NCBI RefSeq assembly: GCF_001653795.1
Contig: NZ_CP011514.1
Coordinates: 3,676,279-3,740,278 of the forward strand
Reading direction: 5' to 3'
Origin: Mitsuaria sp. 7
GTDB taxonomy: Bacteria > Pseudomonadota > Gammaproteobacteria > Burkholderiales > Burkholderiaceae_C
DNA: 64,000 bases
The position numbers and the translations under genes are program-made. The notes under the pieces are model-generated. The model was given only the letters and a program-made list of their open reading frames with translations. It ran no database searches and was not told the DNA's origin. Shown in pieces: positions 8,130 through 17,037 of the stretch. Every line of letters starts with the position of its first letter. Within the stretch, counting starts at the first letter, position 1.

Positions 8130-9722
8130 TCAGGCGAGCCGCGCGGCGAGTCGCCGTGCGAGCTCGATCGCTTCGGACAGCGCCGGGCGTCGCGCGTCGC
8201 CGTCCGCGGCATCGCCGGCGCTGCCCGCGAGCCGCTCCAGCATCGCCACCAGGGTCCGCGCCTGCGCGCCCGGGTCCGCGGCGTCGGACGTCCCGCCCAG
8301 CGTGTCCTCCGCGGGCAGTTGGGCGATCAACCGTTGCAGCCAGCCGGCGAGTCGTTCAGCCCGGCTGCGGTCGGCGCGCGACCAGACGGCCCCCTCCGCG
8401 CGTTCCAGCACCAGTTCACCGGCCACCGCGCCCGCCGCGTTCCTCAGCGACAGCGTCTGCGACGAGCGGCCCGCGCGCGCCGCGGCGCCCACGAGCGTGG
8501 CGCCGTTCCCCGCGGTCCAGCGCAGCTCCAGCGCCGTCAACGCCAACGCCTCCAACAGGCGCGGCCGCGCCTGCTGCCATTGCGACTCCACGTCGGCGAC
8601 CGTCGCCACCGCCGCGCCGGAACGTCCCAGCGTCAGCAGCAAGCCTTCCGCACCGTGCGGGTCCGTGTCGAAGCGCGCGAGCTGTTCCAGCCGCGCCGGC
8701 AGTTCCGTCTGTCCGAGCGTCGCCTCCAGCCGCTGGCGCTGCTGCTGGTGGTACCAGCTCGGTCCGAGCTGCTCCTGCTCCGCCATCAGCTGTCCCAGCC
8801 GACCGTGCGCCGCGGCCTGCAGGGAGCGCGACTGGATCTCCTCGCCCAGCGCGAGCGCCTGCTGCGCCGGCGGCACGGCCTCGGTGCCGCCCCGCAGTTC
8901 GCTGATCAGCAGCAGCGTCTGCGCCTGCAGCCAGCGGTAGCGGCAGCGCCGCGACAGATCCTCCGCCTCGCCCGCGAGGGTCAGGGCGTGCGCCACCGCG
9001 CCGCTGTCGCGCGCGCATCGCGCGTGGTGCCACATCGCCTCCGCCTCGTAGTCGCGATGGCCGACCGCGCGCGCATCGGCACGGGCCTCATCCAGGCGCG
9101 GCAACGCGGCCTGCGGACCCTGCGTCGCACGCAGCGACACGGCGCGGTTCAACGCGATCTTGGAGCGCATGTAGGGGTCGTCGCCCAGCTGCGGATAGTG
9201 CAGCTCGGCCTGGTCCAGCACCCGGCCGCCGCGCGCCCAGTCGCCGAGCGCGAAACACAGGTGCGCCAGACCGATACGCGCCAGGCAGGCCCAGCGGGTC
9301 TCGTCGTCGGCCAGCTCCAGCGTCTGGCTCCAGGCATTGCAGGCCTGGACGTAGTCGCCGCGCTGGTAGTGCATGCGGCCCAGGGCCTCGCTGAGTTCCG
9401 CCGCTTCCTCGAGCAGGCGGTGCTGCAGCGCGCGGGCGATGGCGCGTTCGAGCTCCGCCTGCAGTTCCGGTCCGCGGCCCCAGCGTTCGAGGATGAAGAA
9501 GGCGCCGAGCAGCGCCTGGAACGGCGGCTCGCCTTCGCGCGCGATCAGCCGCTGCAGCCGCGGCAGGGCCAGGCCGGGACGACGCATCACCAGCCGCTCC
9601 CAGCGGGCCTGCGGCGTCAACGGCACGCGCCCGCCCGTCCCGGCGCCGCGTCGCGCGCCGGCTTGCCGCGCGCGCCCGTCCCTGACTTTGCTTCCGCGTT
9701 CGCCTCGCTCGCCCGTCGCCAT
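8130..9722 (-). CDS. TPR-like alpha-helical protein of unknown function
   Basis: A protein of ~530 residues made of helical pairs resembling degenerate tetratricopeptide repeats (e.g. EAAELSEALGRMHYQRGDYV then QACNAWSQTLELAD; WACLARIGLAHLCFALGDWA). Repeats cover about residues 60-330, and a less repetitive alanine-rich C-terminal region follows. There is no signal peptide or catalytic motif, so a scaffolding or regulatory role is possible but unproven. I chose the ATG at 9722; an ATG at 9770 would add 16 residues. It lies downstream of the HD-GYP gene on the same strand with a 71-bp gap, so it may belong to that transcript. Confidence 0.65.
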   Translation of the reverse strand: MATGERGERGSKVRDGRARQAGARRGAGTGGRVPLTPQARWERLVMRRPGLALPRLQRLIAREGEPPFQALLGAFFILERWGRGPELQAELERAIARALQHRLLEEAAELSEALGRMHYQRGDYVQACNAWSQTLELADDETRWACLARIGLAHLCFALGDWARGGRVLDQAELHYPQLGDDPYMRSKIALNRAVSLRATQGPQAALPRLDEARADARAVGHRDYEAEAMWHHARCARDSGAVAHALTLAGEAEDLSRRCRYRWLQAQTLLLISELRGGTEAVPPAQQALALGEEIQSRSLQAAAHGRLGQLMAEQEQLGPSWYHQQQRQRLEATLGQTELPARLEQLARFDTDPHGAEGLLLTLGRSGAAVATVADVESQWQQARPRLLEALALTALELRWTAGNGATLVGAAARAGRSSQTLSLRNAAGAVAGELVLERAEGAVWSRADRSRAERLAGWLQRLIAQLPAEDTLGGTSDAADPGAQARTLVAMLERLAGSAGDAADGDARRPALSEAIELARRLAARLA

Positions 9723-9793
9723 CACTGTCCCGTTCAATGCTGTCCCCGCTCCGTGGAACGACAGGAGCATAAGGGCTTCAAGGCTTCAAGGCT

Positions 9794-11071
9794 TCACTTC
9801 GCCGGCGCCTGCCACAGTTCGTCGAGCCGCTGGAATCCCCAGGTGGCCGGATCCTCGCGGCCGACGATGCGGTCCCCGGCATTGGCCGCGGACAGGTCCA
9901 GCACCAGCGTCGGGATCGGCATCTGCGACTTGGTCGAATAGAACACCCGCACCCGCGGGGCCGTCAGGGCCGTGGCGTTCTGCTCCAGCACCACGCCCAG
10001 GCGGCCCGACTGCAGCTTCACCAGCGTGCCCACCGGATAGATGCCCACGCACTTCACGAAGGCCTGGAACACCCGCGGATCGAAGTGGCCCGTCCACTGC
10101 GCCATCCGCGCCAGCGACGACGCCGGATCCCACGCGTTCTTGTAGGGCCGGTTCGAGGTGATCGCGTCGTACACGTCGCACACCGCGCCCATGCGCGACA
10201 GCAGGCTGATCTGCTCGCCCGCCAGCTTGCCCGGATAGCCCGAGCCGTCCATCTTCTCGTGATGGCGCAGCGCCACGTCCAGCGCCGCCTCGGGCACCGA
10301 GGTGCCTTCCTTGAGCATCTCGAAGCCGCGCGTCGGGTGGTCGCGCATGATCGCGAACTCGTCGTCGGTCAGCGCGCCCGGCTTGTTCAGCACGTTCAGC
10401 GGCATCATCATCTTGCCGACGTCGTGCAGCAGCCCGGCCAGGCCCGCCTCGCGCGTCTGCGGCTCGTCCAGGCCCATCTGCCGGGCCAGCGAGACCATCA
10501 GCGCGCACACGGCCACCGAGTGCATGTAGGTGTAGTCGTCCTTGGTCTTGAGCCGCGCCAGGCTGATCAGCGCCGACGGATTGCGGACCACCGAGCTCGC
10601 CACCTCCTCCACGAGGGGCAGGCATTGCTCGGCGTCGATCGCCTTGCCCAGCCGGGCCTCGCCGAACAGGTGCATCACCGCGCGCTTGGAGCGCTGCATC
10701 ACCTGCGTGGCGCGCTCGAGTTCCTCGCCCATCGACGTGGGCGCGGTGCTCAGTTCAAGCCGGGGCGCGGCGGCAATGACGGCGGGCGCGGCGGGCGCCG
10801 CGGGGACCGCCTGCGGTTCCACGGATGCCGCGACAGGCGCGGGCGCCGGCGGCGCCAGGGCCGCCTTCGGCGCCTCGGGCGCGTCGACATCCAGACCCTT
10901 GGACGCGTCGATCCAGCAGAACGGCACGCCGCTCGCCTTCAATGCCTTCAGGTCCTCGGGATCGGTGAGGACGAATTTCGTCTTCCAGAAAGGGTGTGAC
11001 AGCCACGACCCCTCCATCCCTTGCAGATACATGCCCAGCTTCACCTGGGCCGTGGGGATCTTCTTCAGCAT
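9794..11071 (-). CDS. HD-GYP cyclic-di-GMP phosphodiesterase with DUF3391 domain
   Basis: A 425-residue cytoplasmic enzyme expected to hydrolyse c-di-GMP. Residues 1-~60 (MLKKIPTAQVKLGMYLQGME...) form the DUF3391 domain that precedes HD-GYP in many Burkholderiales. A proline/alanine-rich linker (~65-105) follows. The catalytic domain (~170-370) contains LLHDVGK with the HD pair, the GYP-region signature HHEKMDGSGYP and the later VCDVYDAITSNRPYK. All metal-binding positions that I can check are present, so it is probably active. The start at 11071 gives the conserved N-terminus; an upstream codon would add an unlikely leader. Low c-di-GMP generally favours motility, and an EAL gene lies 6 kb away. 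Confidence 0.9.
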   Translation of the reverse strand: MLKKIPTAQVKLGMYLQGMEGSWLSHPFWKTKFVLTDPEDLKALKASGVPFCWIDASKGLDVDAPEAPKAALAPPAPAPVAASVEPQAVPAAPAAPAVIAAAPRLELSTAPTSMGEELERATQVMQRSKRAVMHLFGEARLGKAIDAEQCLPLVEEVASSVVRNPSALISLARLKTKDDYTYMHSVAVCALMVSLARQMGLDEPQTREAGLAGLLHDVGKMMMPLNVLNKPGALTDDEFAIMRDHPTRGFEMLKEGTSVPEAALDVALRHHEKMDGSGYPGKLAGEQISLLSRMGAVCDVYDAITSNRPYKNAWDPASSLARMAQWTGHFDPRVFQAFVKCVGIYPVGTLVKLQSGRLGVVLEQNATALTAPRVRVFYSTKSQMPIPTLVLDLSAANAGDRIVGREDPATWGFQRLDELWQAPAK

Positions 11072-11140
11072 GACTGGCGTTTTCGTCCAGGACAACACAG
11101 TATGGCGCCCTCCTCGGCGCACGCACAGTCAGAACAGGCA

Positions 11141-11167
11141 ATAAAAAACCGCCCCGGTGGGCGGTTT
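11141..11167 (-). terminator. Intrinsic terminator of the cytochrome gene
   Basis: Read on the minus strand: a 9-bp perfect stem (AAACCGCCC/GGGCGGTTT) with a 4-nt loop, followed by a T-tract (TTTTTTAT). It lies between the cytochrome c gene and the HD-GYP gene on the same strand, so the latter needs its own promoter or read-through. Confidence 0.85.
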
Positions 11168-11215
11168 GCTACTTCTTTTCGCTTGCGCCGAGGCTGGCGC
11201 ACAGCCTGCCACGGA

Positions 11216-11956
11216 TCAGCGGAACCGCGATTGCGGGACTGTACGTAGTTCGGACGGCAAGCCTGCCAAATACTGCGACAGAAGCTTCAATTCGGCGTGA
11301 CTGAATTGCTTCACCTGACCCGCCATCACCGCATTGGTGCGCCCGTGATACGGCTTGCCCTCGATCTGGTAGGACTTCAAGGCCACGTAGAGGTAGTCGG
11401 CGTGCTGGCCCGCGATCTTCGGGTAGGTGCCGTCGATGGGCTTGCTGAAGTTGGCGCCGTGACAGCTCGCGCAGGCGCCCTTGTCCAGCAGCTTCTTGAC
11501 GTCGGCCGGGGCCTCGACCGTCGCGGGCACCGGGTCGACCTTGGCCAGGCCGGCGTAGTAGTTGGAGATCTCCGCGATGTCCTTGTCGCCCAGCGGCAAC
11601 GCGATGCCGCGCATCGTCGGGTGCTTGCGGTCGCCCTTGGCGTAAGCCGCCAGCGCCGTGGCGATGTACTGGGCGTTCTGGCCCGCGATCATCGGCACCT
11701 TGTGGACCTCGGGGAAGGTCGCCTGGTAGCCGGGGATGCCATGGCAGCCGATGCACATGGCCACCTTGGCCTGCACGTTGGCCTGGGGGCCAGGGGTGGC
11801 CTGGGGGGCAGGTGTTGCGGCGCCTGTGGCGCCAGGGGTGGTCGTCGACGGCGCTTGTCCCGGCGCAGGCGACGAAGAAGCGTTGGACTGAGCGGCTACA
11901 ACAAACGCACTACCGGCCAGCATCAACGCGAGGGAGATCTGCAGTTGTCTTCTCAT
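11216..11956 (-). CDS. Periplasmic di-haem c-type cytochrome (c4-like)
   Basis: A 246-residue exported electron carrier. An N-terminal signal (MRRQLQISLALMLAGSAFVV...) is followed by an unusual Ala/Pro/Thr-rich linker (~25-58) and two cytochrome c domains with haem motifs CIGCH and CASCH. Candidate distal methionines lie in PTMRGIA and NAVMAGQ. Cytochromes of this type pass electrons between the bc1 complex and terminal oxidases. It diverges from the MoxR ATPase gene, and the AT-rich gap 11957-12044 contains promoter-like TATACT/GATTATA sequences. It ends at a strong terminator. Confidence 0.85.
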   Translation of the reverse strand: MRRQLQISLALMLAGSAFVVAAQSNASSSPAPGQAPSTTTPGATGAATPAPQATPGPQANVQAKVAMCIGCHGIPGYQATFPEVHKVPMIAGQNAQYIATALAAYAKGDRKHPTMRGIALPLGDKDIAEISNYYAGLAKVDPVPATVEAPADVKKLLDKGACASCHGANFSKPIDGTYPKIAGQHADYLYVALKSYQIEGKPYHGRTNAVMAGQVKQFSHAELKLLSQYLAGLPSELRTVPQSRFR

Positions 11957-12044
11957 GGTCCCGATCTTCTAGGATTTGGGGCGGCGCGATTATAGGGGGG
12001 GCCCTATATACTGGTTTTCACCCCTGCGCTAGAGAAGCCCGCCC

Positions 12045-12887
12045 ATGAAATTCCAAGGTTCCCAGGACTACGTCGCCACGCCCGACCTGATGCTGGCGGT
12101 CAACGCGGCCATCACGCTGACGCGGCCGCTGCTGGTCAAGGGCGAACCGGGCACCGGCAAGACCCTGCTGGCCGAGGAAGTCGCCAAGGCCCTGGGACTG
12201 CCGCTGCTGCAGTGGCACGTGAAGAGCACGACCAAGGCGCAGCAGGGCCTGTACGAGTACGACGCGGTCAGCCGGCTGCGCGACAGCCAGCTCGGCGACG
12301 ACAAGGTGCGCGACATCGCCAACTACATCGTCAAGGGCACGCTGTGGGAAGCCTTCTCGTCGGACACGCCGGTGGCGCTGCTGATCGACGAGATCGACAA
12401 GGCCGACATCGAGTTCCCCAACGACCTGCTGCGTGAACTCGACCGCATGGAGTTCTACGTGTACGAGACCCGCGAGTGGGTCCGGGCCAGGCATCGGCCG
12501 CTGGTGTTCATCACCTCCAACAACGAGAAGGAGCTGCCGGACGCTTTCCTGCGCCGCTGCTTCTTCCACTACATCAAGTTCCCCGAGGCCGACACGATGC
12601 AGGCCATCGTCGACGTCCACTTCCCCGGCCTGAAGAAGGACCTGCTGGCCGCGGCGCTGAAGACCTTCTACGACGTGCGCAAGCTGCCGGGGCTGAAGAA
12701 GAAGCCCTCGACCTCGGAGCTGATCGACTGGCTCAAGCTGCTGCTGGCGGAGGACATCCCGCTGGAGGCGCTGCAGACGCAGGACGACAAGGTCGCCATC
12801 CCGCCGCTGGTGGGCGCGCTGCTGAAGAACGAGCAGGACCTGACCCTGTTCGAGAAACTCGTCTACATGCAGAGCCGCAACCGTTGA
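12045..12887 (+). CDS. MoxR-family AAA+ ATPase
   Basis: A 280-residue AAA+ ATPase. Walker A is GEPGTGKTLL (~residue 37), Walker B is LLIDEIDKAD, sensor 1 is FITSNNEKELP and the arginine-finger region is FLRRCFFHY. MoxR ATPases act as chaperones that insert metal or remodel partner proteins, usually with a von Willebrand factor A (VWA) protein. The matching CoxE-like VWA protein is encoded here at 18462, about 5.6 kb downstream on the same strand, rather than next door. The client is unknown. It faces away from the cytochrome c gene. Confidence 0.9.
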   Translation: MKFQGSQDYVATPDLMLAVNAAITLTRPLLVKGEPGTGKTLLAEEVAKALGLPLLQWHVKSTTKAQQGLYEYDAVSRLRDSQLGDDKVRDIANYIVKGTLWEAFSSDTPVALLIDEIDKADIEFPNDLLRELDRMEFYVYETREWVRARHRPLVFITSNNEKELPDAFLRRCFFHYIKFPEADTMQAIVDVHFPGLKKDLLAAALKTFYDVRKLPGLKKKPSTSELIDWLKLLLAEDIPLEALQTQDDKVAIPPLVGALLKNEQDLTLFEKLVYMQSRNR

Positions 12888-12909
12888 ACGCCGCCCGTAC
12901 GATCGCCGC

Positions 12910-13134
12910 ATGAGTCAAGACTTCAACACCGCCTGGCGGGCCGCGCTCGCCGACGCACTCGGATTCGTCGGCGGCGGCGTGATCGGCCTGCTGGCCGGCC
13001 GCGCGCTCGGATGGGAATTCATCGGCGACCCCGGCTGGGGCGCGACGCAGATCCTGGGCCTGCTGACGATCCTCGTCGGCATGGGCGGCTGCCGCTGGGC
13101 CCTGCGCCGACTGCTGCTCGGCAACAAGGGCTGA
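12910..13134 (+). CDS. Small two-helix membrane protein, unknown
   Basis: A 74-residue protein with two likely transmembrane helices, ALGFVGGGVIGLLAGRAL (~16-34) and TQILGLLTILVGMGGCRWAL (~46-65). The short polar ends carry positive charge after the second helix (RRLLLGNKG). I do not recognise a family. It begins 22 bp after the MoxR ATPase gene in the same direction, so co-expression is likely. Confidence 0.6.
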   Translation: MSQDFNTAWRAALADALGFVGGGVIGLLAGRALGWEFIGDPGWGATQILGLLTILVGMGGCRWALRRLLLGNKG

Positions 13135-13197
13135 GGGCCCGCTCTTCCCGCTTCCTTCCCCTTTCCTCGCACTGCCGGCCGAGGGTCGGCCAGCCTC

Positions 13198-13806
13198 ATG
13201 ACCGCACCCAACCCCTTCACCGCACCGGTCACGCTGACCGGCCCGCATGCGCGGCTCGAGCCGCTCTCCCACGACCACCGCGAGGCGCTGGTCGAGGCAG
13301 TCGCCGACGGCGAGCTCTGGAAGCTCTGGTACACGACCGTGCCCGCGCCCGAGCGCATGGGCGCAGAGATCGACCGGCGCCTGGGCCTGCGCGACGCGGG
13401 CTCGATGAACCCGTTCACCGTCTTCGACGCCGATGGCCGCGTCGCCGGCATGACGACCTTCATGAACATCGACGCGACCAACCGCCGCGTCGAGATAGGT
13501 TCCACCTGGACGCGCGTGTCCAGCCAGCGCAGCGGGCTGAACACGCAGTGCAAGCTGCTGCTGCTGCGGCATGCCTTCGAGACGCTCGACTGCATCGCGG
13601 TGGAGTTCCGCACCAACCGCCTGAACACGCAGAGCCGCCGCGCGATCGAACGCCTGGGCGCGCAGCTCGACGGCATCCTGCGCTCGCACGTGATCATGCC
13701 CAGCGGCCTGCCGCGCGATACCGCCGTCTACAGCATCACCGCGGCCGAATGGCCCACCATCCAGACCCACCTGCAGTGGCTGATCGACAAACCCCGGAGC
13801 GCCTGA
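13198..13806 (+). CDS. GNAT family N-acetyltransferase (RimJ/RimL-like)
   Basis: A 202-residue acetyltransferase. It has the RimL-type layout: an N-terminal LTGPHARLEPLSHDHREALV, a central strand VAGMTTFMNIDATNRRVEIG then STWTRVSSQRSGLNTQCKLL carrying the acetyl-CoA loop, and a late RTNRLNTQSRRAIERLGAQL block. Proteins of this type acetylate protein N-termini or small amines; the substrate is not predictable here. Its TGA overlaps the ATG of the S9 peptidase (TGATG), so the two are probably translationally coupled. Confidence 0.85.
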   Translation: MTAPNPFTAPVTLTGPHARLEPLSHDHREALVEAVADGELWKLWYTTVPAPERMGAEIDRRLGLRDAGSMNPFTVFDADGRVAGMTTFMNIDATNRRVEIGSTWTRVSSQRSGLNTQCKLLLLRHAFETLDCIAVEFRTNRLNTQSRRAIERLGAQLDGILRSHVIMPSGLPRDTAVYSITAAEWPTIQTHLQWLIDKPRSA

Positions 13807-15989
13807 TGGCCACCTCGAAGAAGAAGCAATCCGCTGAACTGAAGCCCTTCGACGTCGACGCCCTGTGGGCGCTGGCCCGGATCGGCGCGCCCAGCCTGTC
13901 GCCGGACGGCGCGCAGGCCGTCGTGCCGGTCACGCGCTTCGACATGGAGAAGAACCAGGGCGCGACCTCGCTGTGGCTGCTGTCGACGCTGGGCGGCGAG
14001 CCGCGCGCGCTGACCTCGGCCGGCGAGAAGGACGGTCAGCCGCGCTGGAGCCCGACCGGCGACTCCATCGCCTTCATCGGGCGCCGCGAGCAGGAAGGCG
14101 ACAAGGACGAGGCACCGCAGCTCTACGTGATCCCGCCCGACGGCGGCGAAGCGCGCCGCGTCACGAAGCTGCCCTTCGGCGTCGAGTCCTTCAAGTGGTT
14201 CCCGGACGGAAAGCGCGTGGCCTTCGTGTCCTGGGTCGCCCCGGGCCTGAAGGGTCAGGCCGCGCAGGCCGAGCGCCGCAAGGCCGAGAAGGACCGCAAG
14301 GAATCGGCCTACGTGACCGAGGAAGGCTTCTACCGGTTCTGGGACCACTCGCTGCCGATGGACCGCGTGCCGCATCTGCACGTGATCGACCTCGCCAGCG
14401 GCGAGGTCCGCGACCTGTTCGAAGGCACCGACTTCGAGCTCAGCCGCGCCGAGCCCGATGCGAACACCTTCGACATCTCGCCGGACGGCCGCCGCATCGT
14501 GTTCAGCTTCGACCCGAACACGCCCAAGACGCTGGAGCACCGCAACGCGCTGGCCGAGATCGACGTGCGCTCCGGCCGTGCGCAGGTGCTGCTGCACGAG
14601 CCGGCCTGGGACTTCGTCGCGCCGGTCTACAGCCATGCGGGCCAGCACATCGCCTTCATCGCCACGCACCAGGGCCTGAAGCACACGATGCCGCAGCAGC
14701 TGGCCGTGCTCGACACGCACGGCAGCTGGGCCGTGCTGTCGGAGGAATGGGACCAGGACGTCGAGGCCCCGCTGCGCTGGGACGAGGACGACCTCGGCGT
14801 GATCTTCTGCGCCGAGGACCAGGGCCGTCGCCACCTCTACCGCTTCGACGTGAAGACGCTGCACGCGTTCCCGCTGTGCGAAGGGGGCCATGTCGGCGCG
14901 TTCGCGCTCGAGGCCGGCACGCTGGTCGTGCTGCACGACAGCGCGTCCTTCCCGCCGCAGGTGTCCGTCGTCGACCGCGAGGGCGACGCCGAGGAGCAGG
15001 TGCTGCATCGCATCGAGTCCTTCAACGACGCGGCGCTCGCCGCCGTGCGTTTCGGCGCGGTCGAGGAACTCTGGTTCGAGGGCGCGCTGGGCGAGCTCGT
15101 GCAGATGTGGCTCTACCACCCGCCGGGCTTCGATCCGAAGCAGAAGACCAAGGTGCCGCTGATGCAGCAGATCCACGGCGGTCCGCACACCGCCATGGGC
15201 GACAGCTGGCACTGGCGCTGGAACCACCAGGCGATGGCGGCGCAGGGCTACGTCGTCGCCTGCGTGAACTACCACGGCTCGTCGAGCTTCGGGAACCGCT
15301 TCACCGATTCGATCACCGGACGCTGGGCTGAGCTGGAGCTGCAGGACATCGAGATCGCGACCGACCTGCTGCTCAAGCAGCCGTGGGCGGATCCCGGGCG
15401 GGTGTTCGCGACCGGCGGCAGCTACGGCGGCTACATGGTGTCGTGGATGAACGGCCACCTGCCGGTCGGCCGCTACCAGGCCTACATCTGCCATGCGGGC
15501 TGCTTCGACTGGACGGCGATGTTCGCGAACGACGCTTACCTGTGGCACGCGAAGGAGCTGGGCACGCCGTACTGGAAGGATCCGGCCAGAGTCGCCGCGC
15601 AGAACCCGATCGCCTACGCGCACAACTTCAACACGCCGACGCTGGTCATCCATGGCCAGCTCGACTACCGCGTCCCCGACGCGCAGGGCCTGGCGTACTA
15701 CAACACGCTGAAGGCGCAGGGCATCGAGGCGCGGCTCGTCTGGTTCCCGGACGAGAACCATTGGGTCATGAAGCCGCGCAATTCCAAGCTCTGGTACGGC
15801 GAGTTCTTCGATTGGCTCAAGCGCCACGACGTGGCCGGCGCGAAGGCCGGTGCAAAGTCGGGCGCGAAGGCCGGTGCGAAGGCCAAGGCGAAGAACGTCG
15901 TCAAGGCGAGCGCGAAGAGCCCAGCAAAGAGCCCGGCAAAGCGCACTTTGAAGAGCGTCGTGAAGAGCGCCGTGAAGAAGCGCGCCTGA
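13806..15989 (+). CDS. S9-family prolyl oligopeptidase/acylaminoacyl peptidase with Lys/Ala-rich tail
   Basis: A 727-residue serine peptidase. Residues ~20-420 form a WD40/TolB-like beta-propeller (repeats such as SPDGAQAVVPVTRF and SPTGDSIAFIGRR). Residues ~430-676 form the alpha/beta hydrolase with Ser539 in GGSYGGYM, Asp620 in HGQLDYRVP and His652 in DENHWVM. No signal peptide is seen, so it is probably cytoplasmic and trims short peptides. Residues ~677-727 are an unusual extension of AGAK/SPAK-type repeats ending VKKRA, like a histone H1 tail. The 3' end overlaps the convergent PEP-CTERM gene by 89 bp. The ATG overlaps the GNAT stop. Confidence 0.9.
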   Translation: MATSKKKQSAELKPFDVDALWALARIGAPSLSPDGAQAVVPVTRFDMEKNQGATSLWLLSTLGGEPRALTSAGEKDGQPRWSPTGDSIAFIGRREQEGDKDEAPQLYVIPPDGGEARRVTKLPFGVESFKWFPDGKRVAFVSWVAPGLKGQAAQAERRKAEKDRKESAYVTEEGFYRFWDHSLPMDRVPHLHVIDLASGEVRDLFEGTDFELSRAEPDANTFDISPDGRRIVFSFDPNTPKTLEHRNALAEIDVRSGRAQVLLHEPAWDFVAPVYSHAGQHIAFIATHQGLKHTMPQQLAVLDTHGSWAVLSEEWDQDVEAPLRWDEDDLGVIFCAEDQGRRHLYRFDVKTLHAFPLCEGGHVGAFALEAGTLVVLHDSASFPPQVSVVDREGDAEEQVLHRIESFNDAALAAVRFGAVEELWFEGALGELVQMWLYHPPGFDPKQKTKVPLMQQIHGGPHTAMGDSWHWRWNHQAMAAQGYVVACVNYHGSSSFGNRFTDSITGRWAELELQDIEIATDLLLKQPWADPGRVFATGGSYGGYMVSWMNGHLPVGRYQAYICHAGCFDWTAMFANDAYLWHAKELGTPYWKDPARVAAQNPIAYAHNFNTPTLVIHGQLDYRVPDAQGLAYYNTLKAQGIEARLVWFPDENHWVMKPRNSKLWYGEFFDWLKRHDVAGAKAGAKSGAKAGAKAKAKNVVKASAKSPAKSPAKRTLKSVVKSAVKKRA

Positions 15990-16764
15990 CGGTCAGCGCC
16001 AGCAACGCAAGACCCGCCACCAGCATCGCCACCGTCGAGGGCTCCGGCACCGCCGGTGGCGGGATCTCCACGGCGCGCGGCGGCAGCACGAACAGCGGCG
16101 TCGGGACCGTCACCGGCGGCGGTCCCCCGGACGGCGGTCCGATGGACACGCGCGGCGGGCTCGAGAACGAGCCCGGCGGCGTGACCGGTACATAGGGAAG
16201 CGGCGTCGGCGGCAAGCTCGCGAAGGGCGGCGCATCGGCAGGCACCGGGGTAGGCGCACCAGCGCCCGGCGGATCGAAGATCAGTTCGTCCTCGCCGGGA
16301 GGCGCGGCGCCACCCCCGCCGCCGCTGCCCGGCACCCGAGCGATGCGGCTCACGTTGCGGCACACCGTCGGCACCATCACGCAAGCCGTGCCCTCGCAGT
16401 AGACCAGCGCACGTTCGCGCTGCTCGTCAGTCCAACGATCGCGACTCACGCTCGCGCACACGCGGCCCTGTCCGAAATGCATGTCGCGGATCTGCGGCTC
16501 GTAGCTCGCATCGCCCACGATGCGATCACGCGAGATCTCGACGATGTCGTTGTAGTCGTGCGCCCTCATGCGCGCCTTGAGCCGCTCGCGCACCTCCGGC
16601 GCAATGTCCGTATAGCGATCGACCGCCGCAGGCACATCGCCCATGAAGCTGTCGTGCCCCGGACGGTCCCATGAACAGGCGGCAGGCGCGGCAGCGTGCG
16701 CCGGCACTTGCGCGAAGAGCGCCCCAACCGCAAGCGCGGCAAACAGGTACTGCAGTCGTGACAT
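15901..16764 (-). CDS. MHFG-type PEP-CTERM protein
   Basis: A 287-residue exported protein. A signal peptide ends near AHA (residue ~24). The N-domain contains the MHFG motif (95-98) followed by GQGRVC, with further Cys pairs at ~123-135. A long Pro/Gly-rich spacer (~145-235) leads to the sorting signal VPEPSTVAMLVAGLALLALT at ~239 with a basic anchor RR. Exosortase/PEP-CTERM systems cut and attach such proteins at the cell surface; no exosortase gene is in the window. The chain continues 25 residues past the usual basic end (RRSSRRSSKC...), and this part overlaps the S9 peptidase gene. Confidence 0.75.
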   Translation of the reverse strand: MSRLQYLFAALAVGALFAQVPAHAAAPAACSWDRPGHDSFMGDVPAAVDRYTDIAPEVRERLKARMRAHDYNDIVEISRDRIVGDASYEPQIRDMHFGQGRVCASVSRDRWTDEQRERALVYCEGTACVMVPTVCRNVSRIARVPGSGGGGGAAPPGEDELIFDPPGAGAPTPVPADAPPFASLPPTPLPYVPVTPPGSFSSPPRVSIGPPSGGPPPVTVPTPLFVLPPRAVEIPPPAVPEPSTVAMLVAGLALLALTVRRASSRRSSRRSSKCALPGSLLGSSRSP

Positions 16765-16918
16765 GGGAGGGCAGCGGCCCTGTGGGACCTCGGCGAAGTT
16801 GAACCCGAGATCTCTTTGGCAAGACCGGGACCCGGGGACAGGCCTTGCCTGGGTCGTACTGCGTATGGTCCAGTGCGGGTTCGACAGTGGGACGTCGAGG
16901 TCGAGAGGGCGTCAGTTC

Positions 16919-16999
16919 GACTGCGGGACTATGAGCGCGGGCACTCCACGGTGCAGGGGACATCCCTCCGGGAATCCCCAGCACCATTCCGGCCCCACT
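16919..16999 (+). repeat. Dispersed hairpin repeat, copy 2
   Basis: A copy of the element found at 3297, 28318 and 62902. It shares GACTGCGGG, AGCGCGGGC, ACTCCAC and ATTCCGGCCCCACT. The hairpin spans 16950-16985: GGTGC.A.GGGGA.TCCC, loop TCC, then GGGA.A.TCCCC.A.GCACC, with all tiers perfectly paired. It lies between the start of the PEP-CTERM gene and the stop of the EAL gene, both on the minus strand. Confidence 0.82.
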
Positions 17000-17037
17000 C
17001 CCGCTCACTGCCTGCGGGCCTTGGGAGTGCGGGAGGA

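Noticed and set aside
9771..9793. Tandem GGCTTCAA units near the TPR gene, considered as a repeat locus or CRISPR remnant
   Set aside because: Only about three short units in a row, no spacers and no cas genes; simple slippage is enough. No CRISPR array was seen anywhere in the window.
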